53,039 nucleotides of DNA from an uncultured Blautia sp. GTDB lineage: Bacteria; Bacillota; Clostridia; Lachnospirales; Lachnospiraceae. The stretch is taken from contig URVB01000024.1 in assembly GCA_900551075.1 (NCBI GenBank), positions 1 through 53,039 on the forward strand. Reading direction: 5' to 3'. The notes beneath the pieces are model-generated. The model was not told the origin of the DNA and did no database searches. It worked only from the letters and a program-made list of their open reading frames with translations. Position 1 is the first letter of the stretch. Each line of letters starts with the position of its first letter. This document shows positions 17,521 to 26,675 of the stretch, one piece after another. A program made the position numbers and the translations under genes.

Positions 17521-17553
17521 CGGTAAACTGCTATTTGCGCAGCAGGTGCGCAA
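17513..17553 (+). promoter_or_regulatory. Two overlapping, mutually exclusive hairpins between apt and rel
   Basis: Hairpin A pairs GCAAATAGC (17513-17521) with GCTATTTGC (17530-17538). Hairpin B pairs TTGCGC (17535-17540) with GCGCAA (17548-17553). They share bases 17535-17538, so only one can form. No T-run follows, so this may be a stability or processing element. Confidence 0.5.
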
Positions 17554-17594
17554 GATCAATGTACTAAATTTGGGTATCAGGCAGGTGGGAGATA

Positions 17595-19925
17595 ATGGCA
17601 GAGACAAAACAAATCAGAGAACAGGATAAGAGTGCCATGCAGGTGGAGGAAGCGAAGTTGGAGTCTGTCAAAAAAGCAGATGCGGCAGTGAAATCTATGC
17701 ATGATTTTACAAGTCCGGAGGTCTTATACCAGGAATTGATAGCCAGCGTGAGGAAATATCATCCTTCGACAGATATTACCATGATACAGAAGGCCTATGA
17801 GGTTGCAAGTGAAGCGCATAAGGACCAGAAACGTAAGTCCGGGGAGCCATATATCATTCATCCCCTTTGTGTTGCAATCATTCTGGCGGATTTGGAATTA
17901 GATAAAGAAACGATTGTTGCAGGACTTCTGCATGATGCTGTGGAAGATACCTGGATGACGTATGAGGAAGTAGAGAAGGAATTTGGCTCTGAGGTTGCAC
18001 TTCTGGTAGATGGTGTTACGAAGCTGGGACAACTGAACTATTCTGCAGATAAGGTAGAGGTACAGGCTGAGAATCTTCGTAAGATGTTCCTGGCTATGGC
18101 CAAGGATATCCGCGTGATTCTGATCAAGCTTGCAGACCGTCTTCATAACATGAGGACATTGCAGTACATGCGTCCGGAAAAGCAGCAGGAAAAGGCGCGG
18201 GAGACTATGGATATCTATGCTCCGATCGCCATGCGTCTCGGAATTTCCAAAATCAAGGTGGAACTGGATGACCTGTCCTTGAAATATCTGAAGCCGGATG
18301 TTTATTATGATCTGGTAGAAAAAGTAGCTCTTCGCAAAAGCGTCCGTGAGGAATTTGTGGGGAATATTGTGAAGCAGGTAAAAAAACATATGGAAGATGC
18401 GGGCATCAAGGCACAGGTAGATGGCCGTATTAAGCATTTCTTTAGTATTTATAAAAAAATGGTCAATCAGGATAAAACAATTGATCAGATTTATGATCTG
18501 TTTGCAGTTCGCATTCTGGTAGATTCCGTTAAGGATTGTTATGCTGCGCTTGGTGTGATCCATGAGATGTATAAGCCGATACCGGGCAGGTTCAAGGATT
18601 ACATTGCCATGCCGAAGCCAAATATGTACCAGTCCCTTCATACTACCCTGATCGGTCCCAATGGACAGCCCTTTGAAATTCAGATTCGTACCTTTGAGAT
18701 GCATAAGACTGCAGAATATGGCATTGCAGCGCATTGGAAATATAAAGAGACCTCCGATGGCAGGGTACCGGTCGGAAAAAGCGAGGAAGAGAAGCTGAAC
18801 TGGCTGCGTCAGATACTGGAATGGCAGAAGGACATGTCCGATAACCGGGAATTTATGAGCCTTCTGAAAAATGACCTGGACCTGTTTGCAGATAACGTAT
18901 ATTGTTTTACTCCTCAGGGAGATGTAAAAACCCTTCCTGTAGGCTCTACCCCTATTGATTTTGCATACAGCGTGCACAGCGCCGTAGGCAATAAGATGGT
19001 AGGCGCTAGGGTAAACGGCAAACTGGTGCCTATCGAGCATCAGATTAAAAACGGAGACAGAATTGAGATCATTACTTCCCAGAATTCCCAGGGACCGAGC
19101 CGCGACTGGCTGAAGCTGGTAAAGAGTACACAGGCAAAGAACAAAATCAATCAGTGGTTCAAGAAGGAACTGAAGGAAGATAATATTCTGAAGGGTAAGG
19201 AGATGCTCACCCAGTATGCGAAGGCAAAGGGATATAAGATCAGCACCTACAGCAAAACACAGTACCTGGAGGCTGTGATGCGCAAATACGGATTCCGTGA
19301 CTGGGAATCGGTATTGGCTGCGATCGGACATGGCGGTTTGAAAGAGGGGCAGGTCTTCAATAAGCTCATGGAGGCTTATGAGAAGGAAAACAAAAAAAAT
19401 CTGACAGATGAACAGGTTCTGGAGGTTGCTGCGGAAACGCAGGAAAAGCTGCATGTGGCAAAGAGCAGGGGCGGTATTGTAGTCAAAGGTATTCATGATG
19501 TGGCGGTGCGTTTTTCAAAATGTTGCAGTCCGATTCCGGGGGATGAGATCGTTGGCTTTGTTACAAGAGGCCGAGGAATCACTATTCATCGTACGGACTG
19601 TGTAAATGTGATCAATATGACGGAAAGCGACAGAACCCGCCTGATAGAGGCAGAGTGGCAGCAGCCGGATACCAGAGCTTCGGAACGCTATATGGTGGAG
19701 ATTCAGGTTTATGCGAATAATCGTACAGGATTGCTTGTAGATTTGTCAAAAATCTTTACGGAGCGCAAGATCGATGTGCGTGGGGTCAACAGCCGTACCA
19801 ATAAGCAGGAAAAGGCAACGATTTCCATGAGCTTTGAGGTTAAGAGCAAGGATGAGCTGAAATCTCTGTTTGAGAAAATTCGTCAGGTGGAGAGCGTTCT
19901 GGACGTAGAACGTACCATCGGTTAA
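17595..19925 (+). CDS. rel: Bifunctional (p)ppGpp synthetase/hydrolase Rel
   Basis: This 776-residue long RSH protein has an HD hydrolase domain (about 60-200, with AGLLHDAVEDT and IKLADRLHNMRTL), a synthetase domain (about 245-370, with the catalytic segment RFKDYIAMPKPNMYQSLHTT), a TGS domain (about 410-475, VYCFTPQGDVKTLPVG), a helical/zinc-finger region (about 500-650, with FSKCCSPIPGDEIVGF) and an ACT domain (about 695-776). The RFKD motif marks the bifunctional Rel type that makes and degrades (p)ppGpp in the stringent response. GTG/ATG choice: the start at 17595 has GGTGGGAG upstream. The next gene starts 37 bases later. Confidence 0.96.
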   Translation: MAETKQIREQDKSAMQVEEAKLESVKKADAAVKSMHDFTSPEVLYQELIASVRKYHPSTDITMIQKAYEVASEAHKDQKRKSGEPYIIHPLCVAIILADLELDKETIVAGLLHDAVEDTWMTYEEVEKEFGSEVALLVDGVTKLGQLNYSADKVEVQAENLRKMFLAMAKDIRVILIKLADRLHNMRTLQYMRPEKQQEKARETMDIYAPIAMRLGISKIKVELDDLSLKYLKPDVYYDLVEKVALRKSVREEFVGNIVKQVKKHMEDAGIKAQVDGRIKHFFSIYKKMVNQDKTIDQIYDLFAVRILVDSVKDCYAALGVIHEMYKPIPGRFKDYIAMPKPNMYQSLHTTLIGPNGQPFEIQIRTFEMHKTAEYGIAAHWKYKETSDGRVPVGKSEEEKLNWLRQILEWQKDMSDNREFMSLLKNDLDLFADNVYCFTPQGDVKTLPVGSTPIDFAYSVHSAVGNKMVGARVNGKLVPIEHQIKNGDRIEIITSQNSQGPSRDWLKLVKSTQAKNKINQWFKKELKEDNILKGKEMLTQYAKAKGYKISTYSKTQYLEAVMRKYGFRDWESVLAAIGHGGLKEGQVFNKLMEAYEKENKKNLTDEQVLEVAAETQEKLHVAKSRGGIVVKGIHDVAVRFSKCCSPIPGDEIVGFVTRGRGITIHRTDCVNVINMTESDRTRLIEAEWQQPDTRASERYMVEIQVYANNRTGLLVDLSKIFTERKIDVRGVNSRTNKQEKATISMSFEVKSKDELKSLFEKIRQVESVLDVERTIG

Positions 19926-19962
19926 GCTGCCTGTAATAAAGTTTCTATATAAAGGAGTATAT

Positions 19963-20592
19963 ATGGCAAAATTAGAAATACAGAAATGTGTGCTTGGTCA
20001 GGTATTTACAAATTGTTATTTTCTGAAAAATACGGAAAACGGGGAGCTTTTGATTGTGGACCCGGCAGATTATCCGGAAAAAATTATCCGTAAGGTGCAG
20101 GAAATGGAAGCAAAGCCGGTAGGAATTCTTCTGACTCATGGACACTATGACCATATTTTGGCAGTGGATGATATAAAAGCTGAATACGGTGTTCCCGTAT
20201 ATGCCTGTCAGCAGGAAGCGGAGCTGTTAAGGGAGCTTTCGCTGAATATGTCAGGATATTATGGAAGAGGAGTATCCATTAAGCCAGATCGGCTGCTTTC
20301 TGATCTGGAGGTTTTTGAGGCCGCCGGATTCTCCATACAGATGCTCCATACTCCGGGTCATACCCCGGGGAGCTGCTGTTATTATCTGAAGGATGAGGGT
20401 GTTTTATTCAGCGGAGATACTTTGTTTTACGGCTCCGTAGGCAGAACAGACCTTCCGGGCGGAAGCACCGGAGAAATTGTCAGAAGTCTTCATAAGCTTG
20501 TAGATTCCCTTCCGGAGGAAACAGAGGTTTATCCGGGTCATGATGCTTCCACTACAATTGGTTATGAAAAGAGGTACAATCCATTTGTGTAA
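19963..20592 (+). CDS. MBL-fold metallohydrolase (glyoxalase II-like)
   Basis: This 209-residue protein has the metal-binding motif THGHYDHI and the later ligands in LHTPGHTPGSCCYY, FSGDTLFYGSVGRTDL and VYPGHDASTT, the pattern of YcbL/glyoxalase II-like hydrolases. Its substrate is probably a thioester such as an acylthiol, but this is not fixed. The 3' end overlaps or abuts the hemZ start, so the two are probably translationally coupled. Confidence 0.9.
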   Translation: MAKLEIQKCVLGQVFTNCYFLKNTENGELLIVDPADYPEKIIRKVQEMEAKPVGILLTHGHYDHILAVDDIKAEYGVPVYACQQEAELLRELSLNMSGYYGRGVSIKPDRLLSDLEVFEAAGFSIQMLHTPGHTPGSCCYYLKDEGVLFSGDTLFYGSVGRTDLPGGSTGEIVRSLHKLVDSLPEETEVYPGHDASTTIGYEKRYNPFV

Positions 20593-22114
20593 GATCAGCA
20601 TTCTGTTTTTGGACAGAGATTTTGAACATGATGTATATGAATTGGTGAAATCATTTTATCCAGGAGCAGACATCCGTACTTCTTATAAGGAAATTGATAA
20701 GGAGTGCGGATTAAAGTTCCGGATAGAGAAATCGGGGAACAGTTTTCTGATTCGGTATGATTGTGAAGGGCATAAAGGTGTGGCCGGTGCATCAGTAATA
20801 GAAGGGCAGTCCTCGGATGCCCTTATTTGCTGCAGCAGGGAAAAGGTACAGGAAGATGAAGTCCGGGCTGATGCCCATGAAATCCGCAGACAAAATAAGG
20901 ACAGTATCAAATATGCCCTGTATCATGTATTGGTCAGGCTAACCGGCAGAACACTGCCCTGGGGAAACCTGACAGGGATTCGTCCCGCTAAGCTGGTCAT
21001 GGGAATGCTCGAATCCGGTATGAAGAATACAGAAGCGGCGAAGGAGATGAGAGAGCGTTATCTTGTCAGCCCGCAGAAGGCTGCACTTGCAATTACCATT
21101 GCGAACAGGGAACGGGAAATTCTGAAGGATATTGATTATGAAAATGGTTATAGTCTATATATCGGAATTCCGTTTTGCCCAAGTATTTGCCTGTATTGTT
21201 CATTCAGCTCTTATCCGCTGAAGCAGTGGCAGGCAAAGGTGGATGCATATTTGGAGGCTCTGTGCAGGGAGATTCGTGCAGTAGCTTCCATGATGAAGAG
21301 CCGGAAGCTGGATGCCATTTATATTGGGGGAGGAACACCGACAACCCTTGAACCGGATCAGCTTCGCAGGCTTCTGGATGCCGTGGGTGAAAGCTTCGGC
21401 TATGATGGACTTTTGGAATTTACTATTGAGGCGGGAAGACCGGACAGTATTACCAGAGAAAAGCTGTCCGCAGTTCGGGAATATCCGGTAACCAGGATTT
21501 CTGTAAATCCGCAGACAATGAATCAGAAGACGCTGGATATTATCGGAAGACGTCATACGGTAGAGGAAACAAAGCAGGCATTTACCCTGGCAAGAATGTA
21601 TGGATATAACAATATTAACATGGATTTGATCGTAGGTCTGCCCGGAGAGGATATTTCTATGGTGAAAAACACATTAGAAGAAGTGCGGGCACTTGGGCCG
21701 GATAGTCTGACAGTACATTCTCTTGCAGTAAAGCGAGCTGCAAGGCTGAATATGTTCAGGGATCAGTACCAGGAAATGACCTTTGAAAACAATCAGGAAA
21801 TCATGGATATGACAATGAGAACCGCTTATGAAATGGAAATGGGCCCTTATTATCTGTACAGACAAAAAAATATGAAGGGAAATTTTGAAAATGTTGGCTA
21901 CGCAAAGGTTGACAAAGCGGGGATTTACAATATACTGATTATGGAGGAAAAACAGCCGATCATTGCATTGGGTGCGGGTGGCTCCTCGAAACTTGTGTTT
22001 GATCACGGAAACAGGATTGAACGGGTAGAAAATGTAAAGGATGTTACAAATTATATCGCCCGAATTGATGAAATGATAGAAAGAAAACGGGCAGGTATCC
22101 AAACCTGGCTGTGA
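20585..22114 (+). CDS. hemZ: Coproporphyrinogen III dehydrogenase-like radical SAM protein HemZ
   Basis: The protein has an N-terminal extension (about 1-160) and a radical-SAM core with IPFCPSICLYCSFSSYPL (C-x3-C-x2-C) and the glycine motif IYIGGGTPTTL, then GLPGEDISMV, as in HemZ/HemN. The family oxidises coproporphyrinogen without oxygen, but in organisms with no other haem genes, as may be true here, the substrate is uncertain. I choose TTG 20585, which overlaps the stop of the hydrolase gene and gives MCKISILFLDRDFEHDV; ATG 20540 or 20564 are alternatives. The gene lies in the relA-hemZ-hisS-aspS cluster common in Clostridia. Confidence 0.85.
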   Translation: MCKISILFLDRDFEHDVYELVKSFYPGADIRTSYKEIDKECGLKFRIEKSGNSFLIRYDCEGHKGVAGASVIEGQSSDALICCSREKVQEDEVRADAHEIRRQNKDSIKYALYHVLVRLTGRTLPWGNLTGIRPAKLVMGMLESGMKNTEAAKEMRERYLVSPQKAALAITIANREREILKDIDYENGYSLYIGIPFCPSICLYCSFSSYPLKQWQAKVDAYLEALCREIRAVASMMKSRKLDAIYIGGGTPTTLEPDQLRRLLDAVGESFGYDGLLEFTIEAGRPDSITREKLSAVREYPVTRISVNPQTMNQKTLDIIGRRHTVEETKQAFTLARMYGYNNINMDLIVGLPGEDISMVKNTLEEVRALGPDSLTVHSLAVKRAARLNMFRDQYQEMTFENNQEIMDMTMRTAYEMEMGPYYLYRQKNMKGNFENVGYAKVDKAGIYNILIMEEKQPIIALGAGGSSKLVFDHGNRIERVENVKDVTNYIARIDEMIERKRAGIQTWL

Positions 22115-22133
22115 GGAATTAGGAGGTGTACCC

Positions 22134-22700
22134 TTGGGTGCGGCATATAAGAAGGCGGAAAAGACACCGGACAGAATTCTGGAATTTGATTTGTCTGCAG
22201 AATTGAACCATGGCATGGTCGTCAGCAATCTGGCATATGCAGTAGCCTCTGAGATGAAGCTTGATAAAGAATGCTGCTATGAGCTGGCAATCGCGGGAAT
22301 GCTGCATGATATCGGGAAGCTGAAGCTGACTGGTTATATTAATGGTCAGGAGAAGGATCCTCTTGTAATCGAAGAACTGAAATATGTCAGAATGCATTCG
22401 TCCCTTGGATATGAAGAATTAAAAGGACAGGGATATTCAGATTTTGTTTTAGAAAGCATCCTTTATCATCATGAAAATTATGACGGGAGCGGATATCCTT
22501 CGAATAAGGCAGGCGAAGAGATTCCAATAGGGGCAAGGATTTTAAGAGTTTGTGATGTATTTGCAGCATTGAGCTCAGACCGTCCGTACAGAAAGGCTTT
22601 TGATATGGAAACGGTTATGGAATTGATGATTGAAGAAGTAAAAAACTTTGATATGGAAGTGTTCCTTGCATTTCAAAGAGTAGTACATAACAGGAGGTAG
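22134..22700 (+). CDS. HD-GYP domain phosphohydrolase
   Basis: This 188-residue protein is a lone HD-GYP domain: ELNHGMVVSNLA, GMLHDIGKLKLT, the HH...GYP segment YHHENYDGSGYP and VCDVFAALSSDRPYRKAF. HD-GYP domains hydrolyse cyclic dinucleotides, mainly cyclic di-GMP, using a di- or tri-metal site. No sensory or membrane domain is attached. The start is TTG 22134 after AGGAGGT with 6 bases between. It stands between hemZ and hisS and ends 2 bases before the hisS start, so it is in the same operon. Confidence 0.88.
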   Translation: MGAAYKKAEKTPDRILEFDLSAELNHGMVVSNLAYAVASEMKLDKECCYELAIAGMLHDIGKLKLTGYINGQEKDPLVIEELKYVRMHSSLGYEELKGQGYSDFVLESILYHHENYDGSGYPSNKAGEEIPIGARILRVCDVFAALSSDRPYRKAFDMETVMELMIEEVKNFDMEVFLAFQRVVHNRR

Positions 22701-22702
22701 GT

Positions 22703-23959
22703 ATGGCATTAAAGAAAAAGCCGGCAACCGGCATGAAAGATATTTTACCAAAGGAGATGGAGATTCGGAATTATGTGATGAACATGATTCGTGAGACTTA
22801 CGGGACATTTGGATTTTCTTCTATAGAAACTCCCTGTGTGGAGCATATTGAGAATCTTTGCAGCAAGCAGGGCGGAGAGAATGAGAAGCTGATTTTCAAA
22901 ATTTTAAAGCGTGGTGAGAAGCTGAAGCTGGAGACTGCTGAAAAAGAGGCGGATCTGGTGGACTCCGGACTTCGTTATGATCTGACGGTTCCTCTTTCCA
23001 GATATTACTCCAATCATGCAAATGAGCTTCCGGCGCCGTTTAAGGCATTGCAGATGGGGAATGTATGGAGAGCTGACCGTCCGCAGAGGGGACGTTTTCG
23101 TCAGTTTATGCAGTGTGATATCGATATCCTGGGAGAGCCTACGTATCTTGCCGAGATCGAATTGGTGCTTGCGACAACAACCCTTCTCGGAAAACTGGAT
23201 TTTCATAATTTTACAATTCGTATTAATGACAGAAAAATGCTGAAGGCTATGGCACAGTACAGCGGCTTTCCGGCAGATAGCTATGATACGGTATTTATCA
23301 TACTTGATAAGATGGACAAGATCGGTCCGGAGGGTGTGGCAGAGGAGCTTGCCAGGGAGGGCTTCCCCAGGGATTGCATTGATATCTACCTTGGTATGTT
23401 CAAAGAAATTACGTCTGACATTGAAGGCGTACGTTATTGTAAAGAAAAACTGAAGGATGTTCTGGAACCGAAAATTGCAGAGAATCTGGAAACGATTATT
23501 TCTACGGTAGATGCAGTGAAAACTGCGGACTTTAAGATTGCTTTTGACCCGACTCTGGTGCGCGGTATGTCTTATTATACGGGGCCTATTTTTGAGATCG
23601 CTATGGATGAATTCGGCGGTTCTGTAGGCGGTGGCGGACGTTATGATGAGATGATCGGCAAATTTACCGGCAGCCATACCTGTGCCTGCGGATTTTCCAT
23701 AGGCTTTGAGCGAATTGTCATGCTGCTTCTGGAACGTGGATATGAAATTCCAGCCTCCAGGGGAAAGAAAGCATATCTGATCGAGAAGAATATGCCCGCA
23801 GACAAGCTGCTTGCGATCCTGAAGCAGGCGGAGAAAGAAAGAAGCAATGGTACGCAGGTAAATATTTCTATTATGAAAAAGAATAAGAAATTCCAAAAGG
23901 AACAGATGATTACAGAGGGATATACGGAATTTGTTGAATTTTTCAGAGACAGAGTGTAA
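22703..23959 (+). CDS. hisS: Histidine-tRNA ligase
   Basis: This 418-residue class II synthetase has motif 1 features (GFSSIETPCVEH), motif 2 (MGNVWRADRPQRGRFRQFMQCD), the histidine-specific LVRGMSYYTGPIFEI and motif 3 (ACGFSIGFERI). An anticodon-binding domain follows (about 325-418). It charges tRNA-His. The gene lies 14 bases before aspS; the hisS-aspS pair is conserved in Firmicutes. Confidence 0.97.
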   Translation: MALKKKPATGMKDILPKEMEIRNYVMNMIRETYGTFGFSSIETPCVEHIENLCSKQGGENEKLIFKILKRGEKLKLETAEKEADLVDSGLRYDLTVPLSRYYSNHANELPAPFKALQMGNVWRADRPQRGRFRQFMQCDIDILGEPTYLAEIELVLATTTLLGKLDFHNFTIRINDRKMLKAMAQYSGFPADSYDTVFIILDKMDKIGPEGVAEELAREGFPRDCIDIYLGMFKEITSDIEGVRYCKEKLKDVLEPKIAENLETIISTVDAVKTADFKIAFDPTLVRGMSYYTGPIFEIAMDEFGGSVGGGGRYDEMIGKFTGSHTCACGFSIGFERIVMLLLERGYEIPASRGKKAYLIEKNMPADKLLAILKQAEKERSNGTQVNISIMKKNKKFQKEQMITEGYTEFVEFFRDRV

Positions 23960-23973
23960 AAAGGAGATTAGTC

Positions 23974-25794
23974 ATGGCTGAAAGTATGAAGGGGCTGCAC
24001 AGAACCTGCCGCTGTGCGGAAGTGAAAAAAGAGATGATCGGCAGTGAAGTGACGTTAATGGGCTGGGTGCAGAAAGCCCGCAATAAAGGCGGTATTGTAT
24101 TTGTGGATCTGCGTGACCGTTCCGGAATTATGCAGCTTATCTTTGAAAACGGCAGCATTGATGAAGCGGGATTTGAAAAGGCCGGGAGGCTGAGAAGTGA
24201 ATTTGTCATTGCTGTAACCGGTGTGGTAGAACAGCGCGGCGGTGCAGTCAATAAAAATCTGGCAACAGGAGAGATAGAGCTTCGTGTAAATGTGCTGCGT
24301 GTATTATCCGAATCAGAGGTTCCTCCGTTTCCAATTGAAGAAAACAGTAAGACTAAGGACGAAATCCGTCTGAAATACCGCTATCTGGATTTGAGAAGAC
24401 CGGATATTCAGAGAAATATGATGCTGAAGAGTCAGGTGGCAATGCTTACCAGGTCCTTTTTTACAAAAGAGGGATTTTTGGAAATTGAGACGCCCATGCT
24501 TGGTAAGAGCACACCGGAAGGGGCAAGAGATTATTTGGTACCATCACGTGTGCATCCGGGAAGCTTCTACGGACTTCCTCAGTCTCCGCAGCTTTATAAG
24601 CAGCTCCTGATGTGCTCCGGATATGATCGTTATATTCAGATTGCACGCTGCTTCCGTGATGAGGACCTGCGTGCGGATCGTCAGCCGGAATTTACTCAGA
24701 TCGATATGGAGCTTTCCTTTGTGGACGTAGACGATGTCATTGATGTGAATGAGCGGTTTCTTGCATACTTATTTAAAGAGGTTCTGGACGTAGAGGTACC
24801 GCTTCCAATCCAGAGAATTACCTGGCAGGAAGCCATGGACCGTTTTGGCTCTGATAAGCCGGATCTGCGTTTCGGCATGGAGCTTCATGATGTCAGCGGG
24901 GTGGTAAAGGACTGTGGGTTTGCCGTGTTTAAAGGCGCTTTGGAAAACGGGGGAAGCGTCCGCGGCATCAATGCCGAAGGCCAGGGAGCAATGCCACGTA
25001 AGAAAATCGATAAGCTGGTAGAATTTGCAAAGGGTTATGGCGCAAAGGGACTTGCTTATATTGCGATCTCTGCGGATGGCAGCCGTAAATCTTCTTTTGC
25101 AAAATTTATGACAGAGGAAGAAATGGATGCACTTGTACGGGCTATGGAAGGAAAGCCGGGAGATCTGCTTCTCTTTGCTGCTGACTGCAATAAGGTTGTA
25201 TATGATGTGCTGGGCGCTCTTCGTGTAGAGCTGGCAAAACAGATGGAGCTTTTGGATAAGAATGAATATCGTTTTGTATGGGTGACAGAATTCCCGCTTT
25301 TGGAATGGGATGAAGAGGAGAACCGCTTCACGGCAATGCACCATCCGTTTACCATGCTCATGGATGAGGATTTGGAGCTTTTGGATACGGACCCCGGAAA
25401 AGTTCGTGCCAAAGCTTACGACATTGTTCTAAACGGAAATGAAATTGGAGGGGGAAGTGTCAGAATCCACCAGAATGATATTCAGGAAAAGATGTTTGAA
25501 AAGCTTGGATTTACAAAAGAAGCCGCATATGAGCAGTTTGGTTTCCTTCTGCATGCATTTAAATATGGCGTGCCGCCTCATGCAGGACTGGCTTATGGGC
25601 TGGATCGCCTTGTCATGCTGATGGCAAAGGCAGACAGTATCCGCGATGTGATTGCATTCCCGAAGGTAAAAGATGCCTCCTGTCTGATGACACAGTCTCC
25701 GGGCTGCGTAAGTGAGGAGCAGCTTAAAGAACTTGGGTTGGAAATTGCGGCTGTAGAAGATGTGGCTGCAGAAGGAAAAAAAGAAAAGGAATAA
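23974..25794 (+). CDS. aspS: Aspartate-tRNA ligase
   Basis: This 606-residue bacterial-type AspRS has an N-terminal OB-fold anticodon domain (1-105), the class II core with motif 2 (IARCFRDEDLRADRQPEFTQID), the GAD insertion (about 290-405) and motif 3 (GLAYGLDRLVML). A short acidic tail ends the protein. It charges tRNA-Asp. It is the last intact gene of the rel-hemZ-hisS-aspS run and is followed 13 bases later by the broken permease gene. Confidence 0.97.
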   Translation: MAESMKGLHRTCRCAEVKKEMIGSEVTLMGWVQKARNKGGIVFVDLRDRSGIMQLIFENGSIDEAGFEKAGRLRSEFVIAVTGVVEQRGGAVNKNLATGEIELRVNVLRVLSESEVPPFPIEENSKTKDEIRLKYRYLDLRRPDIQRNMMLKSQVAMLTRSFFTKEGFLEIETPMLGKSTPEGARDYLVPSRVHPGSFYGLPQSPQLYKQLLMCSGYDRYIQIARCFRDEDLRADRQPEFTQIDMELSFVDVDDVIDVNERFLAYLFKEVLDVEVPLPIQRITWQEAMDRFGSDKPDLRFGMELHDVSGVVKDCGFAVFKGALENGGSVRGINAEGQGAMPRKKIDKLVEFAKGYGAKGLAYIAISADGSRKSSFAKFMTEEEMDALVRAMEGKPGDLLLFAADCNKVVYDVLGALRVELAKQMELLDKNEYRFVWVTEFPLLEWDEEENRFTAMHHPFTMLMDEDLELLDTDPGKVRAKAYDIVLNGNEIGGGSVRIHQNDIQEKMFEKLGFTKEAAYEQFGFLLHAFKYGVPPHAGLAYGLDRLVMLMAKADSIRDVIAFPKVKDASCLMTQSPGCVSEEQLKELGLEIAAVEDVAAEGKKEKE

Positions 25795-25807
25795 GCAGGG
25801 GCAAAAA

Positions 25808-26559
25808 ATGGAGCTTACGATACAGACATTTCTTATTGTGTGTCCACTGGTATTTTTGGCAAGCTTTGTAGATGCGGTAGCAGGTGGAGGCGGTTTAATC
25901 GCTCTGCCTGCATACCTTCTGGCCGGAGTGCCGATGCATAATGCCATTGCCACCAATAAATTATCTTCCGCATCCGGAACGGTGATTTCAACTATAAGGT
26001 TCTGCAAAAACAAGCTAGTGGATTGGGGCCTGGCATTTCCATGGCTCTTTTCGGTTCTTACATAGGAGCGAATCTGGCTCTTTGGGCCGATGACAGGCTT
26101 TTAAAGTGGATGCTGATTCCGGTGCTTCCGGTTGTTGCCTTTTATGTACTAAGAAAAAAGGAGCTGGGGGAATATGAGGCGGCTGTTATTTCCGGAAGAA
26201 AGCAGTGGATTATCTGCGGACTTTCCTCCCTGGTGATTGGATGCTATGATGGATTTTATGGTCCGGGAACTGGAACCTTTCTTCTTCTGCTTTACACGGG
26301 GCCTGCAAAGATGAATGTGCGGATTGCTTCCGGAAATATGAAGCTTGCAAATTTGTCTTCCAATGTAGCCGCCATGGTCGTATTTCTTTTAAGCGGTAAG
26401 GTTATTATGCCCTTGGGACTGGCTGCAGCAGTATTTTCAATTGCCGGGCATTATGTAGGTGCGGGGATGGTTATGAAGAATGGAAGCAGGATTGTGAGAC
26501 CTGTAATTCTTGTAGTCATTGCCCTGTTGTTTGTGAAGATTATATCAGATGGGTTATGA
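25808..26559 (+). pseudogene. TauE/SafE (TSUP) family permease, frameshifted
   Basis: The first frame (25808-26065) encodes the N-terminal TSUP half: FVDAVAGGGGLIALPAYLLAG and NAIATNKLSSASGT, the family hallmark. The second frame continues from about 26041 with MALFGSYIGANLALW and carries the C-terminal half with the hallmark repeat GCYDGFYGPGTGTFLLLL. The break lies near 26037-26041, between AFP and MALFG, and the junction seems a few residues short, which suggests a small deletion rather than a single missed base. TSUP proteins move sulfur-containing or organic anions. As written, no full-length protein can be made, although both parts are otherwise intact, so the loss may be recent or a sequencing error. 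Confidence 0.85.
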
Positions 26560-26633
26560 CTCCCAACTTCCTCTTTTTCATGAGTACCAGGCAAGTCCTG
26601 AATTGATTTATAAGAGATGTGTTCTGCATCTGG

Positions 26634-26675
26634 GACAGAGAAAGGTCCGCCGGATTGGGCGGACCTTTCTCTGTC
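26634..26675. terminator. Long hairpin between TSUP pseudogene and lipoprotein gene
   Basis: A perfect 18-bp inverted repeat (GACAGAGAAAGGTCCGCC, loop GGATTG) lies between convergent genes, and its last base touches the lipoprotein stop codon. It has no flanking T-run, so it is likely a transcript end protector or a weak two-way terminator. Confidence 0.7.

Noticed and set aside
17898..19496. 532-codon open frame on the minus strand opposite rel
   Set aside because: It is antisense to a conserved gene, has no ribosome binding site or recognisable motif, and its Leu/Ile/His-rich composition is what a codon-biased gene gives on its other strand.
22904..23896. 330-codon open frame on the minus strand opposite hisS
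   Set aside because: Antisense shadow of hisS with no domain or start signal.
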